From: Acidobacteriota bacterium
Lineage (GTDB): Bacteria > Acidobacteriota > UBA6911 > RPQK01 > JACQSY01
Assembly: GCA_016211085.1 (NCBI GenBank)
Contig: JACQSY010000075.1
Span: 1 to 40,765, forward strand
DNA length: 40,765 bases
Direction: 5' to 3'
The number at the start of each line of letters is the position of its first letter. The first letter of the stretch is position 1. The translations under genes and the position numbers were made by a program. Of this stretch, positions 7,912 through 17,054 are shown in pieces. Under the pieces are notes generated by a model, which worked only from the letters and a program-made list of their open reading frames with translations, did not search any database and was not told the DNA's origin.

Positions 7912-9177
7912 TCAATTTGCGGGCCCAACCATAACGGTCGTGTAGTTTACTGTATCCAAATAGCAACGGGCAACACGATGCACATCCTCCGGAGTCACCG
8001 CTCGAATCAATTTGGGGTACTCCTGGAGAAAATCAATTCCCAGGCCGTATAGTTCCGTCCCCAACAAAAATTGCGCCAGGTGCGCATTGGATTGAAAATC
8101 AAAAACAAAGTTGCCGGTTAAGTAATCTTGAGCGATTTTGACTTCCTCTTCTGTGACGCCCTCGTCAACCATTGATTTGATTGCAGCAAGCAGCCCTTGC
8201 AAGGCCTGTTCGCGATGCTCAGGAGAAGTGTTGATGTAAGCAATAAACCTGCCGGGGTACAAACCGCTGGAGCTACAAATATCAGCGTAAGTCGTGTATG
8301 CCAGACCTTGTTCGTCGCGCAGAGTGCGGGGAATTCTGCTGGTGAAGCCGGGACCGCTGCCGAGAATAACATCCATCACCTGAAGGGCATAGTAATCAGG
8401 ATTGTTCCGAGTGACTCCCAGGTTACCCACCAGAATGTTGAGCTGCGCCTTATCGACGGTCCGCTCCTGAAAAATGGGTTGGGACTGCCTTTTGATTTCC
8501 GGTATTTCGCGGCGAGAGAAGTCGGGGTTTTCCCAGCCCAGGAAATGCTGAGCGACCAGCTCTGAAATACGGTCGGTCCCCACAGCCCCTACGGCGACCA
8601 CGTAAGTGTTCCGGGGAGCAAAGTGGTGGCGGTGAAATTCGCTGACTTGATCACGGTCCAGAGAGCGGACACTCTTACCGGTCCCCGGCACAGGATCCTG
8701 GAGGGGTGTGCCTTCATAGATCAACTTGTTGAATAAGTTTCCGGCCACTACTTGCGGGTTATCATCGAGCGACTGCAAATGATTGAGCACCTTTTGGCGT
8801 TCCAACTCGAACCGCTCGCGCGGAAAGGTGGGTCGTTGCAACATTTCTGCAAGAAGGTCGATACCCAGTTCGAGATCCTCTGATTTCAACTCCAGACTGA
8901 TCCCGCTCAGTTCGCGATGGCTGAAAACCGAAAGCGCTCCGCCGGTTCCCTCCACCAGAGCCGCAATCTGGTGCGCACTAAATCGTTCTGTCCCCTCGTC
9001 CAGCAGACTGGCCGTCATCGAAGCCAGTCCCGGGCTTTCCATGGGGTTCTGTGCGGAGCCTGCCAGTACGAAAGCATGAAGAGAAAGGAGCGGCAGCCGG
9101 TAGTTCTCGGAAACGAGAAGGACCAGGCCGTTAGGCAGGCACTTGCGCTGGCAGTGAAATTTGCTGATCAGAACCAT
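7912..9177 (-). CDS. M16-family peptidase homologue without the HxxEH motif
   Basis: 421 residues with the two-domain M16 (pitrilysin/MPP-like) layout: PNGLVLLVSENYRLPLLSL opening strand, LERQKVLNHLQS region, HHFAPRNTYVVAVGAV strand, and a second half with DYYALQVMDVILGSG and RTLRDEQGLAYT. The position of HxxEH reads ASMTASLLDEGT, so zinc binding and catalysis are lost. This is the usual non-catalytic partner of bacterial M16 pairs. It overlaps the catalytic M16 gene upstream by 47 nt; a start slightly downstream is possible. Probably forms a clam-shell heterodimer with that protein. Confidence 0.85.
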   Translation of the reverse strand: MVLISKFHCQRKCLPNGLVLLVSENYRLPLLSLHAFVLAGSAQNPMESPGLASMTASLLDEGTERFSAHQIAALVEGTGGALSVFSHRELSGISLELKSEDLELGIDLLAEMLQRPTFPRERFELERQKVLNHLQSLDDNPQVVAGNLFNKLIYEGTPLQDPVPGTGKSVRSLDRDQVSEFHRHHFAPRNTYVVAVGAVGTDRISELVAQHFLGWENPDFSRREIPEIKRQSQPIFQERTVDKAQLNILVGNLGVTRNNPDYYALQVMDVILGSGPGFTSRIPRTLRDEQGLAYTTYADICSSSGLYPGRFIAYINTSPEHREQALQGLLAAIKSMVDEGVTEEEVKIAQDYLTGNFVFDFQSNAHLAQFLLGTELYGLGIDFLQEYPKLIRAVTPEDVHRVARCYLDTVNYTTVMVGPAN

Positions 9178-10432
9178 TTAGGAGGATTCCCACCGTTGCG
9201 TATTCCGGTGTCCAAAGCTGCTCGGCAGCGGCTCGCACGTCCTCGGCACTCAGAGCGAGGAGACGCTCCGCGTAAAGCGACCAATATTCAAAGTGTTCCA
9301 GAGTCTCCATCATTCCGAGCTGCAAGGCCTGGCCCAAGGAAGTTTCAAAATCTTCCAAAAACTGTATCAAGCTCTGGTTACGGGCTCTCTCGAGCTCTTC
9401 CTTTCCGAGCCGCGTCTGCCTCAGGTTTTCGATTTCCTCGAAAATGACGCGTTCTACCCGGACGGGATCTGCATTTTCCTGAAGCTCTGCTCGAATATAA
9501 AAGAGATAAGGATCAAGCGTCTGATTAAACTCGGTAGTTACTACAGACACCAGGCGCTCCTTTTCAACCAGCCGCTGATAAAGACGGCCTAGTTTACCTT
9601 CGGCCAGCGTGTTATCGAGAAGGTCTACGCAGTGGTGCTCGGACCGGCTGACCGGAGGTGATGGCAACGCGATTAAGAGACGCGTCACATTGCTGGGTTT
9701 TCTAACTTCCACTCTTTTGAGTCCCGGCCGGAACTCCTCGGGTTCCACCCAGGGTTGAGGTCTCGCCTGATCCGTGAGGGGTCCAAACAAATCCTCAATT
9801 CTTCTCAGGGCTTCGTCCGTTTCAAAATCGCCGACCAATACCAGGATGGCGTTGGCCGGGCAATAAAATTGCTGGTAATAGCGCCGCAGCTGATCCACGC
9901 TGAGCCGTTCCACATCTTCATAGTTGCCAATAACGGGGTACCGGTAAGGATGGCGCTCAAAGGAGCACAGTTCCACTTCCTTTCGCAAGGCTTCCCAGGG
10001 GGTATCCAGGTCCATTTTGAGTTCTTCAAGGACGACCTCTTTTTCGAGGTTGAACTCCTCAGGATCGAGCAAGCAGTCCCGCATGCGGCTGGCTTCGATT
10101 TCCAGCGCCTGGCGCCACCGATCTGAAGCAAAGCTGAAGAAATATGCCGAATAGTCTTTGGACGTAAAAGCGTTGCTGGTGCCGCCGTTGCGCGCCGTAA
10201 TGTAGTCGATCTCTCCCTTGGCAAACCGGCGGGTTCCTTTAAACATCATGTGTTCCAGTAAATGAGAAATTCCCGTGCTGCCCGCCTTCTCACAGCGGGA
10301 ACCCACGCGATACCAGATCATGGTGGTAACTATCGGCACACTGTGGTCTTCACGGGCCAGGATGGTCAGACCATTGGGAAGGATATGACGCTGTACATTC
10401 TGTATTAAGTCCTTGATGGGATTATCTTTCAT
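9131..10432 (-). CDS. M16-family zinc peptidase, catalytic subunit
   Basis: 433 residues. The inverted zinc motif HLLEH is at 57-61 (H57, E60 as base, H61), and the third ligand is a Glu within KEVVLEEL at about 131-138, the expected distance. The second half carries the Arg/Tyr-containing M16 substrate-binding region. Similar in size to mitochondrial processing peptidase beta and Bacillus YmxG-type proteins. No signal peptide is visible in the N-terminus (MKDNPIKDLIQNVQRHILPN), so it is likely cytoplasmic unless exported another way. First gene of the minus-strand operon with the inactive M16, pal and an anchored protein. Divergent from a third M16-like gene. Confidence 0.88.
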   Translation of the reverse strand: MKDNPIKDLIQNVQRHILPNGLTILAREDHSVPIVTTMIWYRVGSRCEKAGSTGISHLLEHMMFKGTRRFAKGEIDYITARNGGTSNAFTSKDYSAYFFSFASDRWRQALEIEASRMRDCLLDPEEFNLEKEVVLEELKMDLDTPWEALRKEVELCSFERHPYRYPVIGNYEDVERLSVDQLRRYYQQFYCPANAILVLVGDFETDEALRRIEDLFGPLTDQARPQPWVEPEEFRPGLKRVEVRKPSNVTRLLIALPSPPVSRSEHHCVDLLDNTLAEGKLGRLYQRLVEKERLVSVVTTEFNQTLDPYLFYIRAELQENADPVRVERVIFEEIENLRQTRLGKEELERARNQSLIQFLEDFETSLGQALQLGMMETLEHFEYWSLYAERLLALSAEDVRAAAEQLWTPEYATVGILLNGSDQQISLPAQVPA

Positions 10433-10437
10433 TCCGA

Positions 10438-10466
10438 TTTGTACTTGGAAAAAGTGAGACTGACAA
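10438..10466 (-). promoter_or_regulatory. candidate sigma70 promoter for the M16-pal operon
   Basis: On the minus strand TTGTCA (10466-10461) and TACAAA (10443-10438) are separated by 17 nt. The predicted transcript would begin at or next to the ATG at 10432, that is almost leaderless. Confidence 0.35.
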
Positions 10467-10478
10467 AAAGTGAGGCTG
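10449..10478. repeat. tandem direct repeat in the divergent M16 promoter region
   Basis: AAAAAGTGAGACTG (10449-10462) and AAAAAGTGAGGCTG (10465-10478) are 14-mers with one mismatch and a period of 16. They overlap the minus-strand candidate promoter and lie upstream of the plus-strand one, so they could bind a regulator acting on both sides. Confidence 0.5.
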
Positions 10479-10485
10479 GACCCGG

Positions 10486-10514
10486 TTGCCAGGTTTCATT
10501 CGGTTTAATAGAAT
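10486..10514 (+). promoter_or_regulatory. candidate sigma70 promoter for the secreted M16-like gene
   Basis: TTGCCA (10486-10491), 17 nt, TAGAAT (10509-10514). The start codon I chose (10529) lies about 8 nt after the predicted transcription start. Confidence 0.35.
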
Positions 10515-10528
10515 ATCGCCTTGATCCT

Positions 10529-11905
10529 ATGCAGTTGATTTTTCGTCTCCTGTTCTATTGTTGCGCCGGTATCAGCTTACTTGCAAACGTCCGTGCGGCT
10601 GAAGACCTCGATGGAATTCCCATTCCGGAATTCCATACCCATTCCCTGTTAAACGGGATGGATGTGTACGTTCTTCCATCAGCCCAGCCCCGGGTCCCTT
10701 TTGTCTTGATGGTAAAAAACGGGGCCGCATTCGACCCTGTCGGCAAGTGGGGGCTCACGTATCTGACCACTCGTATGATGCTGGAGGGTAGTGAAACTCA
10801 CACCGGAGCAGAACTTCGTGAGGACCTGCAGAAATGGGGCGCTGAACTGGACGCGAGGGTTGAAATGGACGCCATCTTCTTTTACGGGACTGCTCCCCAG
10901 GCTCAGCTTCTCAACACGCTGGATCTCCTGGCCAAAATCGTGATAAGGCCCCGCTTCCAGCAGCAGATTCTCGACACGTTAAAGAGCCGCGTTCGCGAAG
11001 AAATCATCGAGGAGAGCCGCTATCCGGAGGGGACCACGCAAGATCTTTTCTTTTCCCAACTCTTCAAGGGGAACCCTTACGAGCATAGCGTCAAGGGAAC
11101 TGAAGCAACGCTGGCTGCAATCACGCTTGACGATCTTCTTATCCAATACCGCAAGCTTTTTCTGCCCAATCAGAGCCGCCTCGCTCTTTACGGGTCGCGC
11201 GACAATGCGGAACTGATACCGGAACTGAGGCGTCGATGGGGAGCATGGGTACGAGCGGAACCTTTACCCTTTACTTTTCGTCCTCCGGAAACCTCTCAGC
11301 CTCACCGGGTGATCCTCATCGATCGCCCTTTGGAACAAAGCCTCCTGCGCTGGGGGATGCGTTCGGTCACTCATGGCGCCCAAGGCTATTATGCGCTCAA
11401 GATCTTTGAACATTATTTGAGGCCACTGCTTCCGTCCTGGGCCATGGAAGTGACCACCCGCGAGCAAATAGCGGGATGGGCCCGGCTTGATTCCCGTAAG
11501 ATGCCCGGGTTCTTTCAGTTAAGCATTAAGGCCGCACCGGAACAATTGCTCGCATATCTAGTCAAATATCAAGCTTTGTTGGCCGACATTCAAGCTGGAA
11601 GGATCGACCTGCAACGCTTTATGGAGGCGCGCCGGTCAGCCCACGAGGAGTATACTGAGTCATTAAAAGATCCGACTTCAAAACTCTATAGAATCCTGGA
11701 GACCGATCTCTACGATCTTGGCGTTAGTCACATCGCCAACTACGCTTTTCGCCTGAACCGGGTTTCTCCCGAAACCCTTCAGGCGACCTTAAAGCAGTCC
11801 CTGGAGACAGGCGCAACCCTCCTGGTGGTGGCCGGGCCGGTTGAAGTAATTCAACCTGAACTGGAAAAATCCGCCGCTGTCGAAATCCACCCCTACTTGC
11901 ACTAA
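10529..11905 (+). CDS. secreted M16-family homologue lacking HxxEH
   Basis: 458 residues from the ATG at 10529; an in-frame TTG at 10439 would add 30 residues but bury the signal peptide (MQLIFRLLFYCCAGISLLAN, cleavage near VRA-A). The body follows the M16 plan: HSLLNGMDVYVLPSAQPRVP, TGAELREDLQKWGAELDA, NPYEHSVKGTEATLAAIT and RLALYGSRD. At the zinc site the sequence is LTYLTTRMMLEG, so the protein cannot be a zinc peptidase. It is the exported counterpart of the two M16 proteins encoded on the other strand and could be a periplasmic scaffold or partner of an unlinked active M16. Confidence 0.8.
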   Translation: MQLIFRLLFYCCAGISLLANVRAAEDLDGIPIPEFHTHSLLNGMDVYVLPSAQPRVPFVLMVKNGAAFDPVGKWGLTYLTTRMMLEGSETHTGAELREDLQKWGAELDARVEMDAIFFYGTAPQAQLLNTLDLLAKIVIRPRFQQQILDTLKSRVREEIIEESRYPEGTTQDLFFSQLFKGNPYEHSVKGTEATLAAITLDDLLIQYRKLFLPNQSRLALYGSRDNAELIPELRRRWGAWVRAEPLPFTFRPPETSQPHRVILIDRPLEQSLLRWGMRSVTHGAQGYYALKIFEHYLRPLLPSWAMEVTTREQIAGWARLDSRKMPGFFQLSIKAAPEQLLAYLVKYQALLADIQAGRIDLQRFMEARRSAHEEYTESLKDPTSKLYRILETDLYDLGVSHIANYAFRLNRVSPETLQATLKQSLETGATLLVVAGPVEVIQPELEKSAAVEIHPYLH

Positions 11906-11925
11906 GCTCTTGGCTGAACTATAAT
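11897..11925 (+). promoter_or_regulatory. sigma70-type promoter of the rimP-nusA-infB operon
   Basis: TTGCAC (11897-11902), 17 nt, perfect TATAAT (11920-11925). The -35 lies over the 3' end of the upstream gene. Transcription should start near 11932, leaving a leader of about 60 nt before rimP. Confidence 0.6.
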
Positions 11926-11951
11926 TTTTGCGACACTGCTCGAAGCAAGAG

Positions 11952-11974
11952 AGTGGGCTTTTGCCCACTTTTTT
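11952..11974 (+). terminator. intrinsic terminator-like hairpin in the rimP leader
   Basis: AGTGGGC (11952-11958), loop TTTT, GCCCACT (11963-11969), then TTTTT. It is a textbook Rho-independent terminator placed after the candidate promoter and 17 nt before the rimP ATG. It can end read-through from the M16-like gene, and because it is inside the predicted leader it may also attenuate the operon. Confidence 0.8.
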
Positions 11975-11990
11975 ATTTTAGGGGTAGACA

Positions 11991-12458
11991 ATGAGTGTGA
12001 GCACCCGCGTCGAGGATTTGATCCGCGACACAGTCGCCGCCGAAGGCTATGAACTGGTCCACGTGAATTTCCAGCCTCGAGGTGCAGCTTCCATACTCAG
12101 GGTTTACATTGACAAACCGGGCGGCATTAATCTTGACGACTGCGGAAGGGTCAGCAAACACCTGAGTGTGCTGCTGGACGTGGAGGATGTGATTCCTCAC
12201 AGCTATGTTCTGGAGGTTTCTTCGCCCGGCATCGAGCGCCCTCTGTTTAAGGAGGAAGATTATCATCGTTTTAAAGGGCAGGAAATACGTCTGGTTGCGA
12301 CGGAAAAAATTGACGGCCGAACTCATTTCACAGGTTGGATTCGCGCCGTTTCCGGCGGGATTGTTGATCTGGAGTGTGAGAACGAAATCGTCCATATTCC
12401 ATTCTCTAAAGTTCGCCGGGCAAACCTGATCTACCGTGGTGTAGATCAGGCAAAATAG
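11991..12458 (+). CDS. rimP: ribosome maturation factor RimP
   Basis: 155 residues, normal length. RimP helps 30S subunit assembly in the cytoplasm. Recognisable blocks are the N-terminal helix and strand (VEDLIRDTVAAEGYELVHV), the central LRVYIDKPGGINLDDC and the family signature YVLEVSSPGIERPL at about residues 69-82, followed by an SH3-like C-terminal domain. AGGGG lies just before the ATG. First gene of the operon; nusA follows after 42 nt. Confidence 0.95.
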   Translation: MSVSTRVEDLIRDTVAAEGYELVHVNFQPRGAASILRVYIDKPGGINLDDCGRVSKHLSVLLDVEDVIPHSYVLEVSSPGIERPLFKEEDYHRFKGQEIRLVATEKIDGRTHFTGWIRAVSGGIVDLECENEIVHIPFSKVRRANLIYRGVDQAK

Positions 12459-12500
12459 ATTTTTTAAAAACCACGCTTCCTCGCAATGGAGTAATGAAGA

Positions 12501-13946
12501 ATGGCGAATACACTCACCCAGACAATTGAACAGATCAGCAAAGAGAAGGGCATTAATCCTGAAATCATCCAGCATGCCCTGGAAGATGCGATGGTGGCTG
12601 CGGCGAAGAAGTATTTCAAGACCAACGAAGACCTGCAGGCACGCTTTGATCCTGAAACAGGAACCATTGAAGTCTTCGCCGTGAAGAGAATTGTGGAAGA
12701 AGTGACCGATGAGTCAAAGGAGATGTCACTTAAAGACGCCCTGGAAATCGATGAGACATTCAACATAGACGATTACATTGAAATCCCCAAACCCACTGGA
12801 GACCTTGGCCGCATCGCAGCGCAGACTGCCAAGCAGGTTATCTTTCAAAAAGTGCGGGAGGCGGAGCGGGAAATCATTTTTGGAGAATTTTCCGGCCAGA
12901 CCGGTCAGCTGGTGAATGGCATTGTACGACGCCTTGAAGGCCGCGACATTATTGTGGACCTTGGCAAAACTGAAGCAGTGTTGCCTTTCAGCGAGCAATC
13001 AAGAGCAGAGCAGTATAAACCGGGGGATCGTATAAGGGCCGCCATTGTGAAAGTACACCGGCTTTCCAAAGGCCCTCAAATAGTGATTTCGCGTACTGAC
13101 CCCCAGCTGCTGATTCGCCTGTTTGAAATGGAAATTCCGGAAATATACGACGGTACCGTAATTATTAAGAATGCAGTTCGCGAGGCAGGTGAGCGCGCTA
13201 AAGTAGCCGTCATGAGCAAGGATGAAAACGTGGATCCGGTAGGCGCCTGCGTGGGAATGAAAGGCAGCAGGATTAATTCCATCATCCGGGAATTGCGTGG
13301 TGAAAAAATAGACATCATCGAGTATTCCGACGACACCGTCGAATACGCCATCAATGCCTTGAACCCTGCTAAGATTTCAAAAGTACTGGTCCTGGACCCT
13401 TCGGAAAGAGTGCTGGAAGTCATTGTGCAGGAGGATCAGCTCTCGCTCGCCATCGGGAAAAAGGGACAAAACGTCCGACTGGCTTCGAAACTTTTGGGCT
13501 GGCAAATCGAGATTAAGAGCGAAGAGGAAAAAAAGCAGGAGATCATTTCGCAGATGGACCAGCTTGCGGTTGCGGCGGGAGATCCTTTGTCGGAGCTCGA
13601 GGGTCTCGGCGAAAAAACCCGGGCCCGCCTGGGGGAAGCAGGATTCGAGAGCATCCAGGAACTGGCTTCTGCTTCCCTGGAGCAACTTACCGCCTTGCCG
13701 GGCATTGGTGAAAAGACGGCACAGAAGCTGATCAGCGCTGCTCAAGCGCATCTTTCCGGTGCGCAAACTGGGGAGGAGAGCCTGGAGGAGGAGTTCAAGG
13801 AGCAACAGGAGCAAGGCAGCACAGGGGGAACCGCCCAGGCGATGTCTGAAGAACAGGAGCCGCGTACTGAGGAAGAGCCGGAAAAGCTCGAGGATGAGCT
13901 CCAAAGCACGCGGGCCGACGAGGGCGGCGAGCTCTTGGATTCTTAA
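12501..13946 (+). CDS. nusA: transcription termination/antitermination factor NusA
   Basis: 481 residues. Order of domains: RNA-polymerase-binding N-terminal domain (about 1-130), S1 domain (about 135-200, GQLVNGIVRRLEGRDIIVDL), KH1 and KH2 (about 205-345, with VGACVGMKGSRINSIIREL and SLAIGKKGQNVRLASKL), then one helix-hairpin-helix pair (LSELEGLGEKTRARL, LTALPGIGEKTAQKL) at about 365-415 and a Glu-rich tail of some 60 residues. NusA binds RNA polymerase and modulates pausing and termination. The HhH pair and acidic tail resemble C-terminal extensions seen in other phyla. GGAG precedes the start. Confidence 0.96.
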   Translation: MANTLTQTIEQISKEKGINPEIIQHALEDAMVAAAKKYFKTNEDLQARFDPETGTIEVFAVKRIVEEVTDESKEMSLKDALEIDETFNIDDYIEIPKPTGDLGRIAAQTAKQVIFQKVREAEREIIFGEFSGQTGQLVNGIVRRLEGRDIIVDLGKTEAVLPFSEQSRAEQYKPGDRIRAAIVKVHRLSKGPQIVISRTDPQLLIRLFEMEIPEIYDGTVIIKNAVREAGERAKVAVMSKDENVDPVGACVGMKGSRINSIIRELRGEKIDIIEYSDDTVEYAINALNPAKISKVLVLDPSERVLEVIVQEDQLSLAIGKKGQNVRLASKLLGWQIEIKSEEEKKQEIISQMDQLAVAAGDPLSELEGLGEKTRARLGEAGFESIQELASASLEQLTALPGIGEKTAQKLISAAQAHLSGAQTGEESLEEEFKEQQEQGSTGGTAQAMSEEQEPRTEEEPEKLEDELQSTRADEGGELLDS

Positions 13947-13997
13947 GTTTAACCAGGAGCACCCGGTGAAATTTTTAAGGGTAACGTTTTAGACGAG

Positions 13998-16697
13998 ATG
14001 GAACAAATTAAAGTCAGCGAATTAGCAAGCGAATTCTCGCTGCAGAATACGGTGGTGATTTCCGAATTGAAGAAAATAGGGGTGTGGGTTCCCTCTGCGG
14101 ACACCCCCTTGGACAATGACATTGCCACACGTATTCGCCGACGCCTCCAGCTCATCGTCGACATGGAGCAGGACGAACTGCTCAAGGCCGAAAAGACGCG
14201 TGAAAAAGCCAAAGAAAAAGAGAAAGTAAAGGAGAAAAAAACAGCGCCTGCCAAGGCCGCCAAGAGCAACAAAGAACTGGGGGCGGTCCGCAAAGCCAAG
14301 AAGAGTGAAGAAAAACCGGCTCTTGCCGAGCCTGCCGCTCCCGTCAGCCTGCTGAAGCCGCGAAAAGGCAAGCAGGTCTATCGAAAAATTGAAACTACCC
14401 CTGCAGAGGAGGTCGCTGCTCCGGTCGAAGAGGCGCCTGTGGGGGCGGCCATGGCTGAGCCACCGGCAGTCGAGGAACAGCCGATCGTTGAAAAAGTTGT
14501 TGCCGAAGAAGCCGTTGAAATATCTGCAGAGGAAGTTAAGGTTCCAATACCAACCCCGGAAAAACCAGCTAAAGTCAAAACTCCCGAAGCAGAACGCCCC
14601 GAGCGCCGTCCTCCCGTCAAGCCTCCGGAAGCACCTGCTCCCCCGGGAATTGTAACAGCCGTCAGGAAGGAAACCCCTGCTGCGCCGAGACCGGCGCCCA
14701 CGCCATCCCCCACGCCTTTGCGTGATCGGGAGCGCGCCAAATTACTCAAGAGAACGGTCCCGGAAGTCACGCCGGCACAGACCACAGAAATTTCACGGCG
14801 TCTGGTAAAACCCGCTCCCTCGGTGGAGGAACGGGGCCGAAGGCCTGCTCCGGTGCCGCGCGTGGGCCCCCCCCGCGCCGCCAAAGCAGCTGCCAAGCTG
14901 GTTGAGCCCAAAATAGCTCCAGAACGACCCGCTATAACCGAGATTCGGGAGGTCACTCTCTCAGAAGCGGTCACGGTCAAGGAATTAAGTGAGAAGCTGC
15001 AAATTAAAAGTAAGGACATTCTTCGTGAACTGCTGAATCGAGGGGTCATTGCCAGCGTCAACCAGACGCTCGACAACAAGCTGGTTCAGGAAGTGTGTGA
15101 AGTCTTCGGCGCCATTCCTCATTTCGTCAGCTTTGAAGAAGCCATCGTTGAGAAAGAGCAGGCGCAGGACCGTCCTGAGGACCTGGCCTCCCGTGCCCCC
15201 GTCGTTACGGTGATGGGTCACGTGGATCATGGCAAGACCTCGCTCCTGGATGCCATTCGCCAAACCAGGGTAGCAGCCGGAGAAGCCGGGGGAATTACTC
15301 AGCATATCGGCGCTTATCACGTCAATGTGAAAGATCGCCAGATTGTATTCTTGGACACCCCGGGTCATGAAGCGTTCACCATGATGCGGGCTCGTGGCGC
15401 GCAGGTAACCGACATTGTGGTTCTGGTGGTCGCCGCCGATGACGGAGTGATGCCGCAAACTATTGAAGCCATTCACCATGCCCGCGCTGCCAACGTTCCC
15501 ATTGTGGTGTGCATTAATAAGATCGATAAATCCGACGCCCAACCCCAGCGCGTCAAGCAACAACTTTCCGAGCATGGATTGCTCTCGGAGGATTGGGGCG
15601 GCGAAACAGTGATGGTGGAAGTTTCAGCTCGAGAGAAGATCAACCTGGATCTCCTCCTGGAAATGATCTTGCTCGTCGCTGACATGCGTGAGCTCAAGGC
15701 CAATCCGCGGCGCCATGCGACCGGTGTCGTGCTCGAGGCCAAGCTCGATCGCGGCCGCGGGGTGGTGGCGACGGTGCTGGTTCAGAACGGGACACTTCGT
15801 ACTGGAGACTCCTTTATCGCCGGAGCCGTCTATGGAAAAATCCGGGCGCTTTTTAGCGATCGAGGCGAACCCGTGACCGAGGCTGGACCCAGCAGCGCTG
15901 TTGAAGTTCTCGGCCTGCAGGGTGTTCCCCAGGCCGGAGACACTTTCCAGGTGATAGAGGATAGCATCAAGGCACGCCAGATCGGAGAGTACCGCCAGGA
16001 AAAAATCCGCGAAAAAGAACTGATGAAATCCTCGCGGCTCAGCCTGGACCAGCTCTACAGCCAGATCCAGGGCGGTGAGATCAAGGAACTTCCGATCGTG
16101 CTCAAGGCCGATGTGCAAGGGTCCATTGAAGCGCTTCAGGATACGCTTCAGAAGCTGAGTACCGAGAAGGTAAGAATCAAGATCATCCACAGCGGTGTGG
16201 GCGCCATCACCGCCTCCGACGTACTGCTCGCCTCTGCATCTAACGCAATCATCATCGGCTTCCATGTGCGACCTGACAGAGACGCGCAAGAACTTGCCGG
16301 GCATGAAGAAGTGGATATTCGACTCTACACCGTCATTTACGACCTCTCGCGCGAAATCCGGCAAGCCATGCTGGGCCTGCTGGAGCCTACGTTTCGAGAA
16401 AATTACCTGGGCCGTGCCGAGGTACGGCAAACCTTCCGCGTCGCTCGCTTTGGGACCATTGCCGGCAGCTATGTTCAAGATGGAGCAATCACGCGTAACG
16501 CCGAGGTCCGGCTGCTGCGAGATCATGTGGTGATTTACGAAGGTAAAGTGAATACATTGCGCCGCTTTCAAGATGATGTACCCGAGGTAAAAGCCGGCTA
16601 CGAGTGCGGAATCTCGCTGACAAACTTCAATGACGTGAAGGTCGGTGATGTCATTGAAGCCTTCGTCAAGGAAAAAGTAGAACCCCAGCTGGTCTAG
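13998..16697 (+). CDS. infB: translation initiation factor IF-2
   Basis: 899 residues. IF2_N domain at 1-50 ([20 protein letters not shown]), a Lys/Glu then Pro/Ala-rich linker to about 310, a second IF2_N-like domain (about 320-375, [18 protein letters not shown]), then the GTPase: GHVDHGKT (G1) at 407-414, DTPGH (G3), NKID (G4), followed by domains II-IV ending in VEPQLV. It places initiator tRNA on the ribosome using GTP. The start has a weak ribosome site (GACGAG). Located 51 nt after nusA. Confidence 0.97.
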   Translation: MEQIKVSELASEFSLQNTVVISELKKIGVWVPSADTPLDNDIATRIRRRLQLIVDMEQDELLKAEKTREKAKEKEKVKEKKTAPAKAAKSNKELGAVRKAKKSEEKPALAEPAAPVSLLKPRKGKQVYRKIETTPAEEVAAPVEEAPVGAAMAEPPAVEEQPIVEKVVAEEAVEISAEEVKVPIPTPEKPAKVKTPEAERPERRPPVKPPEAPAPPGIVTAVRKETPAAPRPAPTPSPTPLRDRERAKLLKRTVPEVTPAQTTEISRRLVKPAPSVEERGRRPAPVPRVGPPRAAKAAAKLVEPKIAPERPAITEIREVTLSEAVTVKELSEKLQIKSKDILRELLNRGVIASVNQTLDNKLVQEVCEVFGAIPHFVSFEEAIVEKEQAQDRPEDLASRAPVVTVMGHVDHGKTSLLDAIRQTRVAAGEAGGITQHIGAYHVNVKDRQIVFLDTPGHEAFTMMRARGAQVTDIVVLVVAADDGVMPQTIEAIHHARAANVPIVVCINKIDKSDAQPQRVKQQLSEHGLLSEDWGGETVMVEVSAREKINLDLLLEMILLVADMRELKANPRRHATGVVLEAKLDRGRGVVATVLVQNGTLRTGDSFIAGAVYGKIRALFSDRGEPVTEAGPSSAVEVLGLQGVPQAGDTFQVIEDSIKARQIGEYRQEKIREKELMKSSRLSLDQLYSQIQGGEIKELPIVLKADVQGSIEALQDTLQKLSTEKVRIKIIHSGVGAITASDVLLASASNAIIIGFHVRPDRDAQELAGHEEVDIRLYTVIYDLSREIRQAMLGLLEPTFRENYLGRAEVRQTFRVARFGTIAGSYVQDGAITRNAEVRLLRDHVVIYEGKVNTLRRFQDDVPEVKAGYECGISLTNFNDVKVGDVIEAFVKEKVEPQLV

Positions 16698-16724
16698 TGT
16701 CCCGGAGCATAAATACCTGCGCTT

Positions 16725-17015
16725 ATGTCTATCGTTTTCTGTTCTCTTGAGATACATCTTCCTTACAGCCATTCCCTGAAAGAGAAACGTTCCATACTGC
16801 ACAAAGCACAAGACCGGCTTCGCTCGCGATTCAATTTTTCAATCTCTGAGTTGGATCATCAGGAGCTGTGGCAACGGGCGCGGCTGGGTGCCGTTTCAAT
16901 AGGGCCCGATAGAAAACGACTCGAACAAATTTCCGAGGATTTCATCCGGGAAAGCGAGCGTATCCTGGGACCGGATCTGGTGAGCTACCAGGTTGAGTTC
17001 TTCGAAGAATCTTAA
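16725..17015 (+). CDS. DUF503 (YlxP-like) protein
   Basis: 96 residues, the usual size of DUF503. The typical N-terminus is visible: a beta strand, then HLPYSHSLKEKRSILHKAQDRL, then RSRFNFSISELDHQELWQRA, a pattern shared by Bacillus YlxP. The function is not established, but it is often encoded between infB and rbfA and has been tied to ribosome assembly. Here it directly follows infB after 27 nt and rbfA is missing after it. Confidence 0.9.
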   Translation: MSIVFCSLEIHLPYSHSLKEKRSILHKAQDRLRSRFNFSISELDHQELWQRARLGAVSIGPDRKRLEQISEDFIRESERILGPDLVSYQVEFFEES

Positions 17016-17054
17016 TCGGGAAACATCGGTCGGGCAATACTCTTTAAAACGGTC

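Noticed and set aside
10439..10528. TTG start adding 30 residues to the secreted M16-like protein
   Set aside because: Would cover the promoter candidate and repeats and bury the signal peptide.
15624..16811. 395-codon open frame antisense to infB
   Set aside because: Shadow of a strongly conserved gene; no family features, low-complexity His/Leu composition.
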